From: Valencia hispanica | Taxonomy: Eukaryota; Chordata; Actinopteri; Cyprinodontiformes; Valenciidae | Direction: 5' to 3' | Length of the DNA stretch: 64,000 nucleotides | Assembly (NCBI GenBank): GCA_963556495.2 | Contig: OY747702.1 | Span: 6,761,001-6,825,000 of the forward strand | In this document: piece after piece, positions 1 to 10,500 of the stretch | How the letters are laid out: the number at the start of each line of letters is the position of its first letter | Position numbering within the stretch: position 1 is the first letter of the stretch | Position numbers and translations under genes: made by a program | Notes under the pieces: model-generated | Told to the model about the DNA's origin: nothing | The model's database searches: none | What the model saw: only the letters and a program-made list of their open reading frames with translations

Positions 1-2730
1 CATCACTTTGGTCCCACTGACACAAAAACAATGAAAATGCTGTGCAAAGTTAGAGTTCATGTTTTAAATTGACAATGCTATTATTGCTAAAGGTATGTTT
101 TCGAATCAGAAGAGTAATTATTTCTATTTAGATTTTAAAGTAAATTCAGTTATGGTTGACTTGTAAAAAGTCTATCTAAAGTTTGTTATTTAATTATTCT
201 TTCTAACCACATAGAGCAGGAATACTTCAAATATGTTCAAATCAAAAGTCTTCTCTAAGTAAACAAAGCATGATTGAAGTGTTTCAGGATTTGACCAGGA
301 AGTGTCCTCTTTTATGAAAATCAAAATATGGTCACCCTATATTATACTTATATTGCCAACACACATTTCCTTTAGGTTTCATGGAAAAATAGGGTCTTGA
401 TATGATTTTGGACATGTTGTGGTTTCACATAAGTAAAAGACAGGACATAAATTTGTTTGGATACTTTAATTAGTTGAATCTGAATGGATTTAAAAGTAGA
501 CAGTAGCCATGGAAGTAATGTGGAAAAAAAACCTAAACGGGGAAAAAATATGCAAAAATAATCGTTTTATAATCAAATCATATCACCCAAATCATAATCA
601 AATCGAATCGTGAGGCACTCAAGATGGCACACCCCTAATGGCCAACACTGGCCAACCCTCATCAGAAACCCCCCCAACTTTTTGCAAAGAATGCAGACAC
701 ACTTTACATTCTGGTGCTACAGAGACCACCTTCCACAAAGAACTCTCTCTTCACAGCCACAAACCAGATGTGAGTGGAACAATTTAACTCCCATGACACC
801 CTCACTAAACGTAAAAATCTCGTCCACTTGACCTGGTCAGAAGCTACACCACTCCCTTTTAAACATGAGATTTTACATGGGTTGGATAATTCTATTCAAC
901 ACTCTAGAATACATTTTACCTGTCAGGCTGAGAATCATGATTCTCTGATTTTTGGAACACACTCCCTGGTAAATTTTCAAAAATTGATATGACTGTTCCA
1001 ACTCACAGACGCTGTCTTGCTTTCTTGATGCAAGAATGAAGTAGTGTGTTTATCTAAATACAAATTTCACAATTTCTATTCAAGGTACAAAACATAAAAG
1101 TTATAATTTGGAGAACAGATATTTTAAATTTTGTTGAATTTATATTCATGGTTTGGAATAAGCAAACAAAAAAATAAAACATCAATGAGTTGGGGCTACA
1201 AAAATAAAAGAAATGCTTAACACTTGAAAAGTCTGTCTCTTCAGTCTGAATCTGAATGCACTGTCGATGTCACCTTCTCATGTAATTCAACAATGTCAGC
1301 ATTCACTTGGTCAATTGGTAATACAATGCAAAGGACTGAAAGGAGCCATAGTGTAGAAATTATATATTTAAAGTATGGCTGTGGGACTGTCAGGAGGGGA
1401 AATTTAGAGGCAAGTGATTCATCAAAGCCAGCACAGTGGATGTCTGTTTATGTACAAAAGTGATTACTCTCTGCCACATGCAGTAAATTATGATAGGAAA
1501 CTCATGAAACCAAGTCTGGGAGTTTTTCACTATGCATGTTTCTACCTTTGGGGACCTCTCTGCACTGTAGGAAATGCAGAAGGAGGCCTTTGTTCTCCCA
1601 ATTAGCTCCTGGGAAGAACATGTTTAGTAAGTTATGTGAAAGAAGCTGTTGAAAAATCCACGGTTCCGTTTAATTTCCAGATCTAATTGGAGATATTTCA
1701 GGAAAATTTATTTTGGTGACTGCAGAGAATGGAGTTAAGCCAAGTTTAACTAAGCCTGACATTCTCTCAATGATTTTTGACAGATTATGTATTTGAGTAA
1801 ATTTAAAGTCTTCTATTGATTTGAGATAATCTTCCACTAGTCTTAGACCCTTTTAATTAATAACCTTTATTTCAGCTCAGAATTATAATTAACTCATCCC
1901 TCCATTGCATTTAGGTGTCATTTATTATCTTATATAGATGTACTTTGTAGAATTTTCTATGACAGTGGTGGCCCATGATGTGCAGCACTGCTAATTGTAA
2001 GAAAGATTCAGGTTTGGAACTTAGGTAGGATTTTCTGACTGAAGTTTTACTGTTTTCTGGGGTGAATTTCATTGTCTTCTCTGACCTAATCCAAAGTCCA
2101 TGAAAAATTCATAACTTGACTTATTTATGGTCACTAAATTTAAGGCATCAAAAAAGAGTGAGATCCAGGAGACAATCAGCTAAAATGAGCTTCCTCTGTT
2201 AGACGACTGGACTCTACTTTAGGAATAGCTTAGGGAACTTCTCATCTCTTGTCCAGGTGATACATCTGCAATTAGGAGAAGACCTTGAGTAGACCAAAAA
2301 CTTGCTGGAGGGAAAATAAAGCCCTTTTGAATTGGGAATTATTTAGGATTTCCTAGAATAAGCTGGATATAGGTGGAAAGAAAGATAGATGGATCCAACC
2401 AAGCTGCTGATGTATGTATGGATAGATGGATAGATGGATGACGGAGTTGCTAAGTTGTTTATTCTGTTATCTCAGTTAATTTAAAGTAACAGAATACCTT
2501 TCTGTGAACTTGCTTTGATTTGATTCTAGAATATTGTTGACAGACTGGATGTTCATAATGGAGACATTGGGTGGGAAGATGGGTGAACTAATGCTGTTCT
2601 GTTTTCTTTCATTTTTGTCAAATCCTTTTTTTGTCCAACTTTTGTTCCTTCCAGCTACTGTTGTTCTCATGAGACGTAGATGGTCACTCATGGTTTTGCC
2701 AATGTTTGTATCTTTCTTTGTTTATCACAG
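1..2730. other. Upstream intron, no exon recognised
   Basis: AT-rich sequence with no open frame that looks like the cysteine-rich domain 1 expected upstream of the first visible GFRA exon. Short frames around 610-990 and 1224-1605 have no recognisable family content. The bases around 560-640 (repeated ATCA/AATCG runs, then a CACCCCTAA-type end) resemble the edge of a degraded interspersed repeat. A polypyrimidine tract ending in CAG at 2730 is the acceptor for the next exon. Confidence 0.6.
2411..2440. repeat. GATA/GATG microsatellite
   Basis: Short imperfect tetranucleotide run (TGTA, GATA and GATG units) inside the intron upstream of the first visible exon. Confidence 0.8.
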
Positions 2731-2802
2731 GAGAGGATGAACTGGAGATATCACCCTATGATGACTCTTTGATTGACTCTCCCATGGCCTCTTTAGTGTC
2801 CG
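2731..2802 (+). CDS. GFRA receptor exon A: linker between domains 1 and 2
   Basis: A 72-nt exon with a CAG acceptor at 2728-2730 and a GTAAGG donor at 2803; it starts and ends in phase 1. It encodes EDELEISPYDDSLIDSPMAS and a few more residues. The acidic run followed by S-P-Y-[ED] is the hallmark of the linker between cysteine-rich domains 1 and 2 of GDNF-family receptor alpha proteins, which are GPI-anchored co-receptors that present GDNF-type ligands to RET. The ELEISPYDD wording is closest, from memory, to the matching stretch of GFRA3, while the SPY core is common to the family. The phase fits the next exon exactly. The exon is too short to identify alone; the call rests on its place in the exon chain. 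The overlapping longer frame at 2534-2740 runs through the acceptor and is not real. Confidence 0.75.
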
Positions 2803-4361
2803 GTAAGGTACTCAGTTTCCATATATGGAGGAAACATATTTAAAGCTTAACCAAAAACAGTTACCAAAAACAAAAAAAGACACACCAACTAGGCATGTTT
2901 CCCTAAACAGATTTAGAGCTGTTAAACTTTGTTATTGGCCAAAAAACTTTAGCTATTAGTCACCTCATATAATTCTAAAATTTTTCTAATATTTATTATG
3001 ATGCCTCGTAAAGTACACCAGCAGCCACTTTTATGCTCGAATAGAAAGCTGTAAGTATTGATGTGCCCATCTCCAGGTCTTCCTTGCTCATGGTTGGATT
3101 ATTTTTTTGTTTCATTGACAAAAAAGTTACAATACATATAAGGTTTTTGTTATGATCATTTTAAGGAACTAATTAGTAACTAATGATCTGTTCCCTGATA
3201 CAATCTATCTGTGTTGACTAATTAAGCCTCTGTGTACCTGGTCTGTTTAGTCATATCACTTCCTCCTATTTAAATACTTGTCACACAAACACTCAGGTAT
3301 TACATATTAGACCATGTCAAAAATTGTGAGTTGTGCAATCAACACAAATAAAAACAGAAGAAATAGCTTAAGAATGAATGCATAACAAGTGAATGTGTAT
3401 TGGAGCAATCCTGTTCACACACGCTACACCTTTGTGGTAAAATGACTGTAGCAAAACCAGCCCAGAATAATCTGCTTTATTTTCCATAGATACTCAGTTG
3501 AAACTGAATCCACTCTGATGATAATTCATCCACATGTGCCCAGAAGAGTAGTTGTGATTGTTTCATTATGGCATTCTTCTGAGCTGATTGGTCTCAAAGT
3601 GTTTCCAGTTCCAGATGTTTTTGGACCAAACTAAGCCCGGGAGTGGAGTTCATCTTTCCAGCTACTGTTTTCAGCAGCTAAACTTTATATTTTTCAGCTG
3701 TTGCAGATATTTTTCTCCTGAAAACAGCTAACTAATCCACAATTGAAAGAACTTCAAGAATGTTTTAACAACTGGTATCTTTTTCATATGAAAAGTGACA
3801 ATAGGTCAGGGTTTGTTTCACATCAGAGCAGTGAAGGAAAAACCTTGTTGTTTTGTTCAGATGTCACTCTGTGGACCATACTGTGTTGTAAATATAACGT
3901 ATTAATGCATGTGTTAGGATGTAATCTGAATTCAACAGAAATCAGCAAATATTTGACAGTCCTGTAGACAAGCAAGCTCAATCCTTATCAGTGCATGCCA
4001 TCCGATTTGCACTGAACCAATTCCATACTGTCCAGTTCAGTCACATTTCAATAACATACAAAGAGATTCAGTTGTTAAAAATATTTTCTCTGAAAGATCA
4101 TTTTGACTATAATATGTCGCTACACCCAGGTAGAGGTTATTGTAGAGAGCCATGAATCCCTTTTAGCAACCTCCAGTAGAACTGGGCTCAGGATAGTGAG
4201 GTATCTGCCTCCACCAGCTGGGGGTTAGGAGGAGACTAACTTATATAGTCAACCAGGAAGTTCTCCTCTATCTCCTCCTACTGCTTAACCTCTTCAATAC
4301 TAAATAACTATATTTGATTGGTTGACTTTTTGTTCCATTCTCTTTACATTTGTCCCTTTAG
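2803..4361 (+). other. Intron A-B, nothing else seen
   Basis: 1.56 kb intron with a GTAAGG donor and an acceptor whose TTTAG ends at 4361. I see no exon, RNA gene or clear transposon in it. Confidence 0.6.
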
Positions 4362-4716
4362 CTTCATCCTTCATGCAGCTGGATGGTGAGAACCAGTGCT
4401 TGAAAGCAGCACAGGACTGTGGCCTGTATGAGAAGTGTGGTGCTCTCCGATCAGAATATGTGTTGGCCTGCACAAAGCCAATACCCAACACCAGCCGATG
4501 CAGCCAGTACAAGTGCCACCGGGCCCTCAGACGCTTCCTGGAGCGGGTACCCGAGGAGTATAGCCTGGGTGTCCTGTTTTGTCCCTGCACCAACACCCTG
4601 TGTGGTGAGAGGAGGAGGAAAACCATTGTACCCTCCTGCTCCTACCAGGATGCAGAGAGTCTGCAGCCTAACTGCCTTCACCAGCAGAGCTTCTGTCGCC
4701 GAGATGACCTGTGCAG
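4362..4716 (+). CDS. GFRA receptor exon B: cysteine-rich domain 2, ligand-binding
   Basis: A 355-nt exon entered in phase 1 and left in phase 2 (AG|G arginine codon, donor GTTAGA). It encodes about 118 residues with 13 cysteines in GFRA domain-2 order: NQCLKAAQDC, EKCGALRSEYVLAC, SRCSQYKCHRALRRF, VLFCPC, LCGERRRKTIVPSCSY, PNCL, LCR. The CHRALRRF and ERRRxTIVPxCSY blocks are diagnostic of the family; the ERRR region contributes to ligand contact in known GFRA structures. One N-glycosylation sequon (NTS) is present. A second CAG at 4376-4378 is in the wrong phase, which fixes the acceptor at 4361/4362. The in-frame ATG at 4322 is intronic. LFCPC rather than LFCSC argues against GFRA1 and GFRA2. 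Confidence 0.93.
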
Positions 4717-5407
4717 GTTAGACATCTAGCTAACAGAAACAGGTGTTTAAATCATTCCAAATGACAGTTAACACACTTTTTAGAGCATCTCTAAGAGTGT
4801 ATTCAAAACATGCATACAAAACCCTTTTTCAAAATGTTATATTTTGATATCCTCAAAGATAAATCCTTTAGATTAAGAGGGTCTCCTTTTAAAATTCCAA
4901 AACAAGTTCTGAAGTTTGGAGCAAAAAACGTACCCAAAGCTAATCAGCAAGCAGAACACAATGAAAGCAGTGCCATTTAAAGTTGCTCACTGCATTGTAC
5001 AATACAGTCACTGAATTGCCATCAAGTTATCCTCTTACTTCTGTTTAACAGTGACATGGGTCAGTTGTTACGGATCTTCTACTTCAGCTAAGATGGGAAT
5101 TAGATTGATTGTAGTTAAAACGTTCCTAATTATCTGACATAGATGGACTCACAAACAGAAGCTCCTAAAAGAGTTGGCCCATATGGTTATCATTTGGTAT
5201 GCATGCAGACCAGTGATGGTATATAAATGTTTAATTTTTGCAAGCAGTTGGTAAAGAGGGCCGAGGTTTCTGGCAGTTGAAACAGTGCATGGATTTCAGC
5301 AGATTCACAGAATGCCTCGTAGATTCATTAGAAAGCATTACTGGCACATCATGGAGTAGATAGTGGCTGCATTGGGATTATGCATAACACCGGGTGGTCC
5401 TGTCAGA
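4717..5407 (+). other. Start of 8.4-kb intron B-C
   Basis: Donor GTTAGA at 4717. Before the first LINE begins the sequence is AT-rich and I recognise nothing in it. Confidence 0.5.
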
Positions 5408-7325
5408 AGAAAGAAAGGTTTTTTATTGCCAAGTGTTGGGTAGGTTTACAACATTAGGAAATTGCTGCGGTACTTTGTGCAAACATACAAGAACAAACAG
5501 ACAAACACTTAAATAAAAATATAATATGCTAAACAGATTGTTATATACATGAGTGCAGGTAACGATCGGTGCAAATCAGACAGCTGCAAAAAACCACAAT
5601 ATGGGTCATGTAACTGAGCGGGTGGTGGGAACAGTCTTAGGGTTATTGTTCATGAGTCCAACAGCAGAGGGGAAGAAACTGTTCTTATGGCGAGAGGTTC
5701 TGGTCCGAATGGACCGGAGCCTCCTGCCTGAGGGGAGCAGGTCAAACAGTCTGTGTCCAGGGTGAGAAGGGTCGGCTGTGATCCGACCTGCACGCCCAAG
5801 TGTCCTGGAGGTGTACAGGTCCTGCAGAGATGGGAGTCTGCAGCCAATCACCTTCTCAGCAGAGCGCACCACACGCTGCAGTCTCTGTTTGTCCCTGATG
5901 GTAGCTCCAGCATACCACACGTGATGGAGGAGGTGAGGATGGACTCGATGATTGCAGTGTAGAACTGCATCATCATCCGTGTTGGCAGGTTGAATTTCTT
6001 CAGCTGCCTCAGGAAGTACATCCTGTGCTGGGCCTTCTTTATGACCGAGGTGATGGTGGGCTCCCACTTGAGGTCCTGGGTGATGGTGGTACCCAGGAAG
6101 CGGAATGAGTCCACAGTGGTGATGGGGGTGTCAGTCAGGACGATGGGGGGGAGTGGGGCTGTGTGCTTCCTAAAGTCCACAATAATCTCCACTGTCTTCT
6201 GGGCGTTCAGCACCAGGTTGTTGCGGCTGCACCAGGACACCAGACGTTCAGCCTCCATCCTGTAGGCAGACTCATCCCCGTCCGAGATGAGTCCAATAAC
6301 GGTGGTGTCATCTGCAAACTTAATTAGCTTGACAGACTGGTGGTTGGAGGTGCAGCAGTTGGTGTACAGGGAGAAGAGCAGAGGAGAAAGAACACAGCCC
6401 TGAGGGGAGCCGGTGCTGATGGTCCGATAGTCCGAGACATTCTTCCCCAGCCTCACATGCTGCTTCCTGTCCGTCAGGAAGTCAGTGATCCACCTGCAGA
6501 TGTGATCAGGCACCTTCATCTGGGATAGCTTGCCTCGTAGAAGGTCTGGGAGGATGAGGTTGAAGGCAGAGCTGAAGTCTACAAACAGGATCCTGGCGTA
6601 GGTTCCCGGGAAGTCCAGATGCTGCAGGATGAGGTGAAGAGCTATGTTGATGGCATCATCTACAGACCTGTTGGCTCTGTAGGCAAACTGCAGAGGGTCC
6701 AGGATGGGGGCCGTGAGGGTCTTGAGATAGGACAGAACCAGGCGCTCAAATTACTTCATGACCACAGATGTCAGAGCCACAGGTCTGTAGTCATTAAGTT
6801 CAGTGATCCTTGGCTTCTTGGGGACAGGGACTATGGTGGAGGTCTTGAAGCAGGCAGGCACATCACATGCCTGCAGTGAGGAGTTGAAAACGCCAGAGAA
6901 CACTGGGTCCAGCTCATTTGCACAGTGTCTGAGAGTGGCAGGAGACACACCGTCTGGGCCGGGAGCTTTTCTAGCATTTAGGCTCTTAAACTGTTTCCTC
7001 ACATCTGCTTCATGAATATGAAGGGTTTTAGTTGGAGTTGATGTGAGTTTGTCATAGGTGAGGGGTGAGGAGGGGGTTGCTGTGGGTGAAGTCTTTGATG
7101 GTGTTAATTGCTCTGTGGTGGGGGTGGGGGGATGAGTGTCCAAAGTGTCTCTATTATTGGGACTGGTGGAGGTGTGAGGGCTGCTTGGTGGGTGGTCAAA
7201 ACGGCAGTAAAAGTCGTTGAGGGTGTTGGCCAACAGCAAGTCATCAGTGGAGTGGGGAGTTTTAGGCTTGTAGTTGGTAATGATCCTAAAACTTTTCCAC
7301 ACAGAGGCCAAGTCGTTCAGCAACG
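5408..7325 (-). pseudogene. 5'-truncated non-LTR retrotransposon (Rex1/L2/CR1-type LINE)
   Basis: Reads from about 7325 down to 5408. It encodes the reverse transcriptase in one frame from 7323 to 5848, broken by a single TAA at 6751-6753, then a frameshift between 6067 and 5848 into the C-terminal frame. RT blocks in order: ARKAPGPDGVSP, NDYRPVALTSVVMK, DFSSAFN, GSPQGCVLSPLLFSLYT, and the catalytic palm KFADDTTVIGLI near 6285-6325. The endonuclease domain is missing, as in a 5'-truncated insertion. The 3' end on the minus strand is CAATAAAAAACC followed by a CTTTC tail. It is a dead copy lying in the GFRA intron in antisense orientation. The FADDT form and short 3' UTR fit Rex1/L2-type fish LINEs; the exact family would need a repeat-library match. 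Confidence 0.85.
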
Positions 7326-7663
7326 TATTGTATTAGGATGTACAGATGTCGCAGTGACCCAACATGTATATGAAGGGTACCTAGAGACATAAGGCGTGTT
7401 TCCACCATCAGAACTTCATGGTAATTTTACCTGATCTTATCTGACGGGGTAAATCTGTTGGCCCGGTCCTCTCAGCCGTCGTGTCTTCATACAAATTTGG
7501 CACTTTAAGGAGTTTGCTATCGCGTATCACAACCGTTTCGGCAGTGTGTAGTGTCACTTATCAGAGTCATAAGGTGTCCACAGCAGAAGATATAACAAGA
7601 GATCCACTTTCAAGAAGCAAGGATGGTTGCTGCATATCTGTTTGCTCTATAGTTATAAACTAC
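7326..7663. other. Interval between two LINEs
   Basis: Contains a stretch near 7392-7470 (GGCGTGTTTCCACC...) that resembles the end of a common fish DNA-transposon repeat, but I cannot find its partner end. No gene seen. Confidence 0.35.
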
Positions 7664-9535
7664 TTCAATCGATCAATCAAACTATATTTATAAAGCACTT
7701 TCCATACAAAGATTGCAACTCAAAGTGCTTTACAGATTAAAAATGACCCCACATAAACCACATTCCCATCCCTCCCCCACAGATTTAAAAGCATGATTAC
7801 ATTTATACCCCCCTCCCCCCAACCCAATCCCCATGCACACAGACTCAAGAGCAACATTGAAAAAAGAAAATCGGGCCGAGAACAGATGAGCCATGTAAGG
7901 TAAGAAAACACCGTCAAATGAGCCATCTGCACTGGCAGCAGCACATAAACAGCAGCCAAGGCACTGACACAAGGCGCCCAGAGGAGGCAAGGCCGAGACT
8001 CCCACCTCCATCTGAGTGTTACCAGGAGAGCACCCAGGCAGCCACAGCCGACCACCGCTCCTGAGGCAGAGGGCTCCCATAGAGGAGACACTTGAAGAAG
8101 ATTAAAATAACAGGTTAAAATATAAAAATAAACAATGGATAATTATGACCAGCAGCCTGTTCCAGAGGTGAGGGCCATAGTACTGGAAAGATGCCTCGCC
8201 GTGAGTGTGTCCTGACTTTAGGGATGACAAGGAGATGGCTGCCAGAGGAGCGCAGAGACCGCAAAGGTTCATATGGTAAAAAAATTCTGAAAGATATGAA
8301 GGCCTAAGACCATTAAGACACTTAAAAACCATTAAAATAACCTTAAAATCGATCCTAAAACATATGTGGAGCCAATGCATTTAAGACTTTAATGTGCTCT
8401 CGCCTTCTGGTCTTTGTTAGGACAAATGTTGCTGAATTTTGTAGAAGTTGTAAACCTGAGTTAACAGTCAAAATAACAGCAAAGAATGCAACCGGAGAGT
8501 AGTAGAAGAGAAAAGTAGAGTGAAGAAAAGTGGTCAGTTTGTCCTCCATCAGTCAGCCTATAGCAACATAACTACAAAGATAGCTCAGGATGACCTAAGC
8601 CACTCTAATAAGGGTTAGTAAGTAAGCTTTGTCAAAAAGGAAAGTTTTAAGCCTGGCCTTAAAAGTAGACAGCGTGTCTGCCTCATGGATTAAAACTGGG
8701 ATGGTAAAAATCTATTTTAGTAATGTTGTTAATGTGAGGGATAAAAGCCAGCTCAGAATCAAAAATCATGGCCAAGTTCTTCACTTGTAAGGAAGGATTA
8801 AAAGACAGTTTTTGTAGTCTTAGTAAAAGTTTCTCTCTCTGAGCCTCAGGACTGATGACTAAAACTTCAGTTTTGTCTTGGTTGAGCTGGAGAAAGTTTT
8901 CTGCCATCCAGGATTTAATGTCTAAAATGCAGTTAAAAAGTGCATCCATTGGCCGTGTGTCATTGGGAGACACAGAGATGTACAACTGTGTATCATCAGC
9001 ATAACTGTGAAAATGAACTCCATGTCTTCTGATGACACTGCAAAGAGGGAGCATATAAAGGTTAAAAAGCACTGGGCCTAAAATCGAACCCTGGGGCACA
9101 CCACATGTAATCTTGTGGACCTTAGAGGAGCAGGTTTCTAAATTTCCAATAAAAGTCTTGTTTGTGAGATAGAATGTGAACCATTTGTGAACATTACCAG
9201 AGAGGCCAATCTGTTTTAAACAGATTTAAAGAATAGTATGGTTTACTGCAAGGCAGCGCTTAGATCCAGTAGAACCAACACTCTCACACACTGTGCATCA
9301 TAGTTTAATCTGAAATCATTTTAAATCTTCAAAAGGGCCGTCTCGGTCCTGTGGTTCACCCTAAAACCAGAAATTTCTCTAGGACATGATGTACATTAAT
9401 ACAATTTTGTTGAAACTTTAAACCTGTAAAAAAGTTGAATTAAAACAAGCTTTTCTAAAATTTTGCTTAAGCAGAGAGCGAAATTTTTAAAGGGCCATAT
9501 TAATAGTTCACACTGCTTAACTGCATTTAGACACT
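7664..9535 (-). pseudogene. L2-like LINE relic (RT and C-terminus), interrupted
   Basis: Minus-strand relic. RT pieces from 9671 down (SKILEKLVLIQL), a badly decayed finger region (9100-9400), then 9099-8683 with PQGSILGPVLFNLYMLPL, palm [15 protein letters not shown] and WMAENFLQLNQDKTEV. After an interruption the connection and C-terminal part resumes at 8456-8102 (LLQNSATFVLTKTRRREHI, GEASFQYYGPHLWNRL). The 3' UTR ends in a paired AAGTGCTTT/AAAGCACTT stem and a TTGATTGATCGATTGA tail, typical of fish L2 elements. Many stops and frameshifts: not functional. The same family is better preserved at 19600-20827. Confidence 0.8.
8457..8690. repeat. Foreign repeat inserted into the L2 relic
   Basis: This segment separates RT residues matching FYHP (8690) from those matching LQLLQNSA (8456), so it is an insertion. 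Its sequence (GAGTGAAGAAAAGTGG ... AGCCTATAGCA ... GATAGCTCAGGATGACC) is repeated at about 21719-21822, where it forms part of an L2-type 3' UTR piece. It is therefore a nested LINE-tail fragment. Confidence 0.6.
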
Positions 9536-9539
9536 GAGG

Positions 9540-10500
9540 GCTTGGCGTGGGGGATGGGGGTGTCTGACAGTCTTCCCATGTTCCACCCCTCTTTTTTAAA
9601 TGCACATTATAACAACCACATTCAAGCAGGAGGAGAGAGGCTAGGGGTCTCTCCACGCCCTTGTTCGCCACCGGCCATCAGGGGTTGGGGTCCGGGAGGT
9701 GGTTCAGGCTGTCTGGTCGGGGGCCTGGACTGGTGGGCTGCTCTTGCCACTGTGGGGGCTTGGGCTGTCTGCTTGTCTCCATCCTGAAGGGTAGTGGGTT
9801 CGTCTCCCGGGTGCAGAGACAGGTTGCTCTGCTGGGGCATCGGTACCTGGACCGTGTGTATGGGGCGTATGAGTGAGTGTACAGCATCCTTTCTTGGATG
9901 TCTTGGTGTGCAGGTGAAAATGAATGTGCGTAAGAGGGAGGGTACATATGACTGTCTCTGTCTACCTGTCAGGTTGGGTCCTCAGCTGCCCTCTCGCCTG
10001 GTGCATATCAGGCCCTACATATAATGGGGGCCTATTTCCCCTCCATCACTACCTGCCAGTGACTGATGCCCCTGCACGTTGGTGCGTTGGGGGCTCTTTA
10101 TGTTTGGGGCTGGGGGCCCTGGTGCAGTCCGGTTCTGCCCTGGTGCATGCCTGGACTGGCCTGGATGGGCTGTCGGGCGGCCAATGTGTCGGGCCGATGT
10201 CTTCCTCATGTTAGTTGGGGCACCTCTTTTGGGGGTGGCAGTTTTGGATTGTTGGGTGGTGCCGTTCGGTGGCTCGGCGGGGGACGGACCTGGCACTTTC
10301 CGCTGCCTGTTCTGTGGGGTGCCTGGTCAGTTCATTGGTGGGTTTGTCCTTGGTTGGGTGCCTGGGCTTGGCGCTCTGCGTGGGGCGGGATCTGGGCCCG
10401 GGAGCTGGTAGATCTTGGTGTCCGGGTGCTGGCTGGGCGTGGCCAGGGGGAGCTTCCCCCCTTCCAGAGTCTTACTCCCCCTACACTTACGGTTTGAAAA
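9540..10500. repeat. GT-rich / CCCA-rich strand-asymmetric repeat block
   Basis: About 1 kb that is strikingly rich in G and T on the + strand (C and A on the other), GC-rich against an AT-rich surround, and open in several frames purely because of composition. It begins abruptly where the L2 reverse-transcriptase similarity ends. From memory, very similar CCCA-rich tracts recur in fish genomes next to L2-type LINEs, so I treat it as repeat DNA and not as genes. The overlapping frames at 9542-10526 on both strands are composition artefacts. Confidence 0.5.

Noticed and set aside
2534..2740. A 68-codon + strand frame reaching the first visible exon
   Set aside because: It crosses the polypyrimidine tract and CAG acceptor and is in a different frame from EDELEISPY.
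4300..4721. Overlapping frames on both strands around the GFRA domain-2 exon
   Set aside because: They are shadows of exon B in other frames; only the frame beginning QLDGENQC has the family cysteines and matching splice phases.
5553..7392. Plus-strand frames through the first LINE
   Set aside because: They are antisense shadows of the minus-strand reverse transcriptase.
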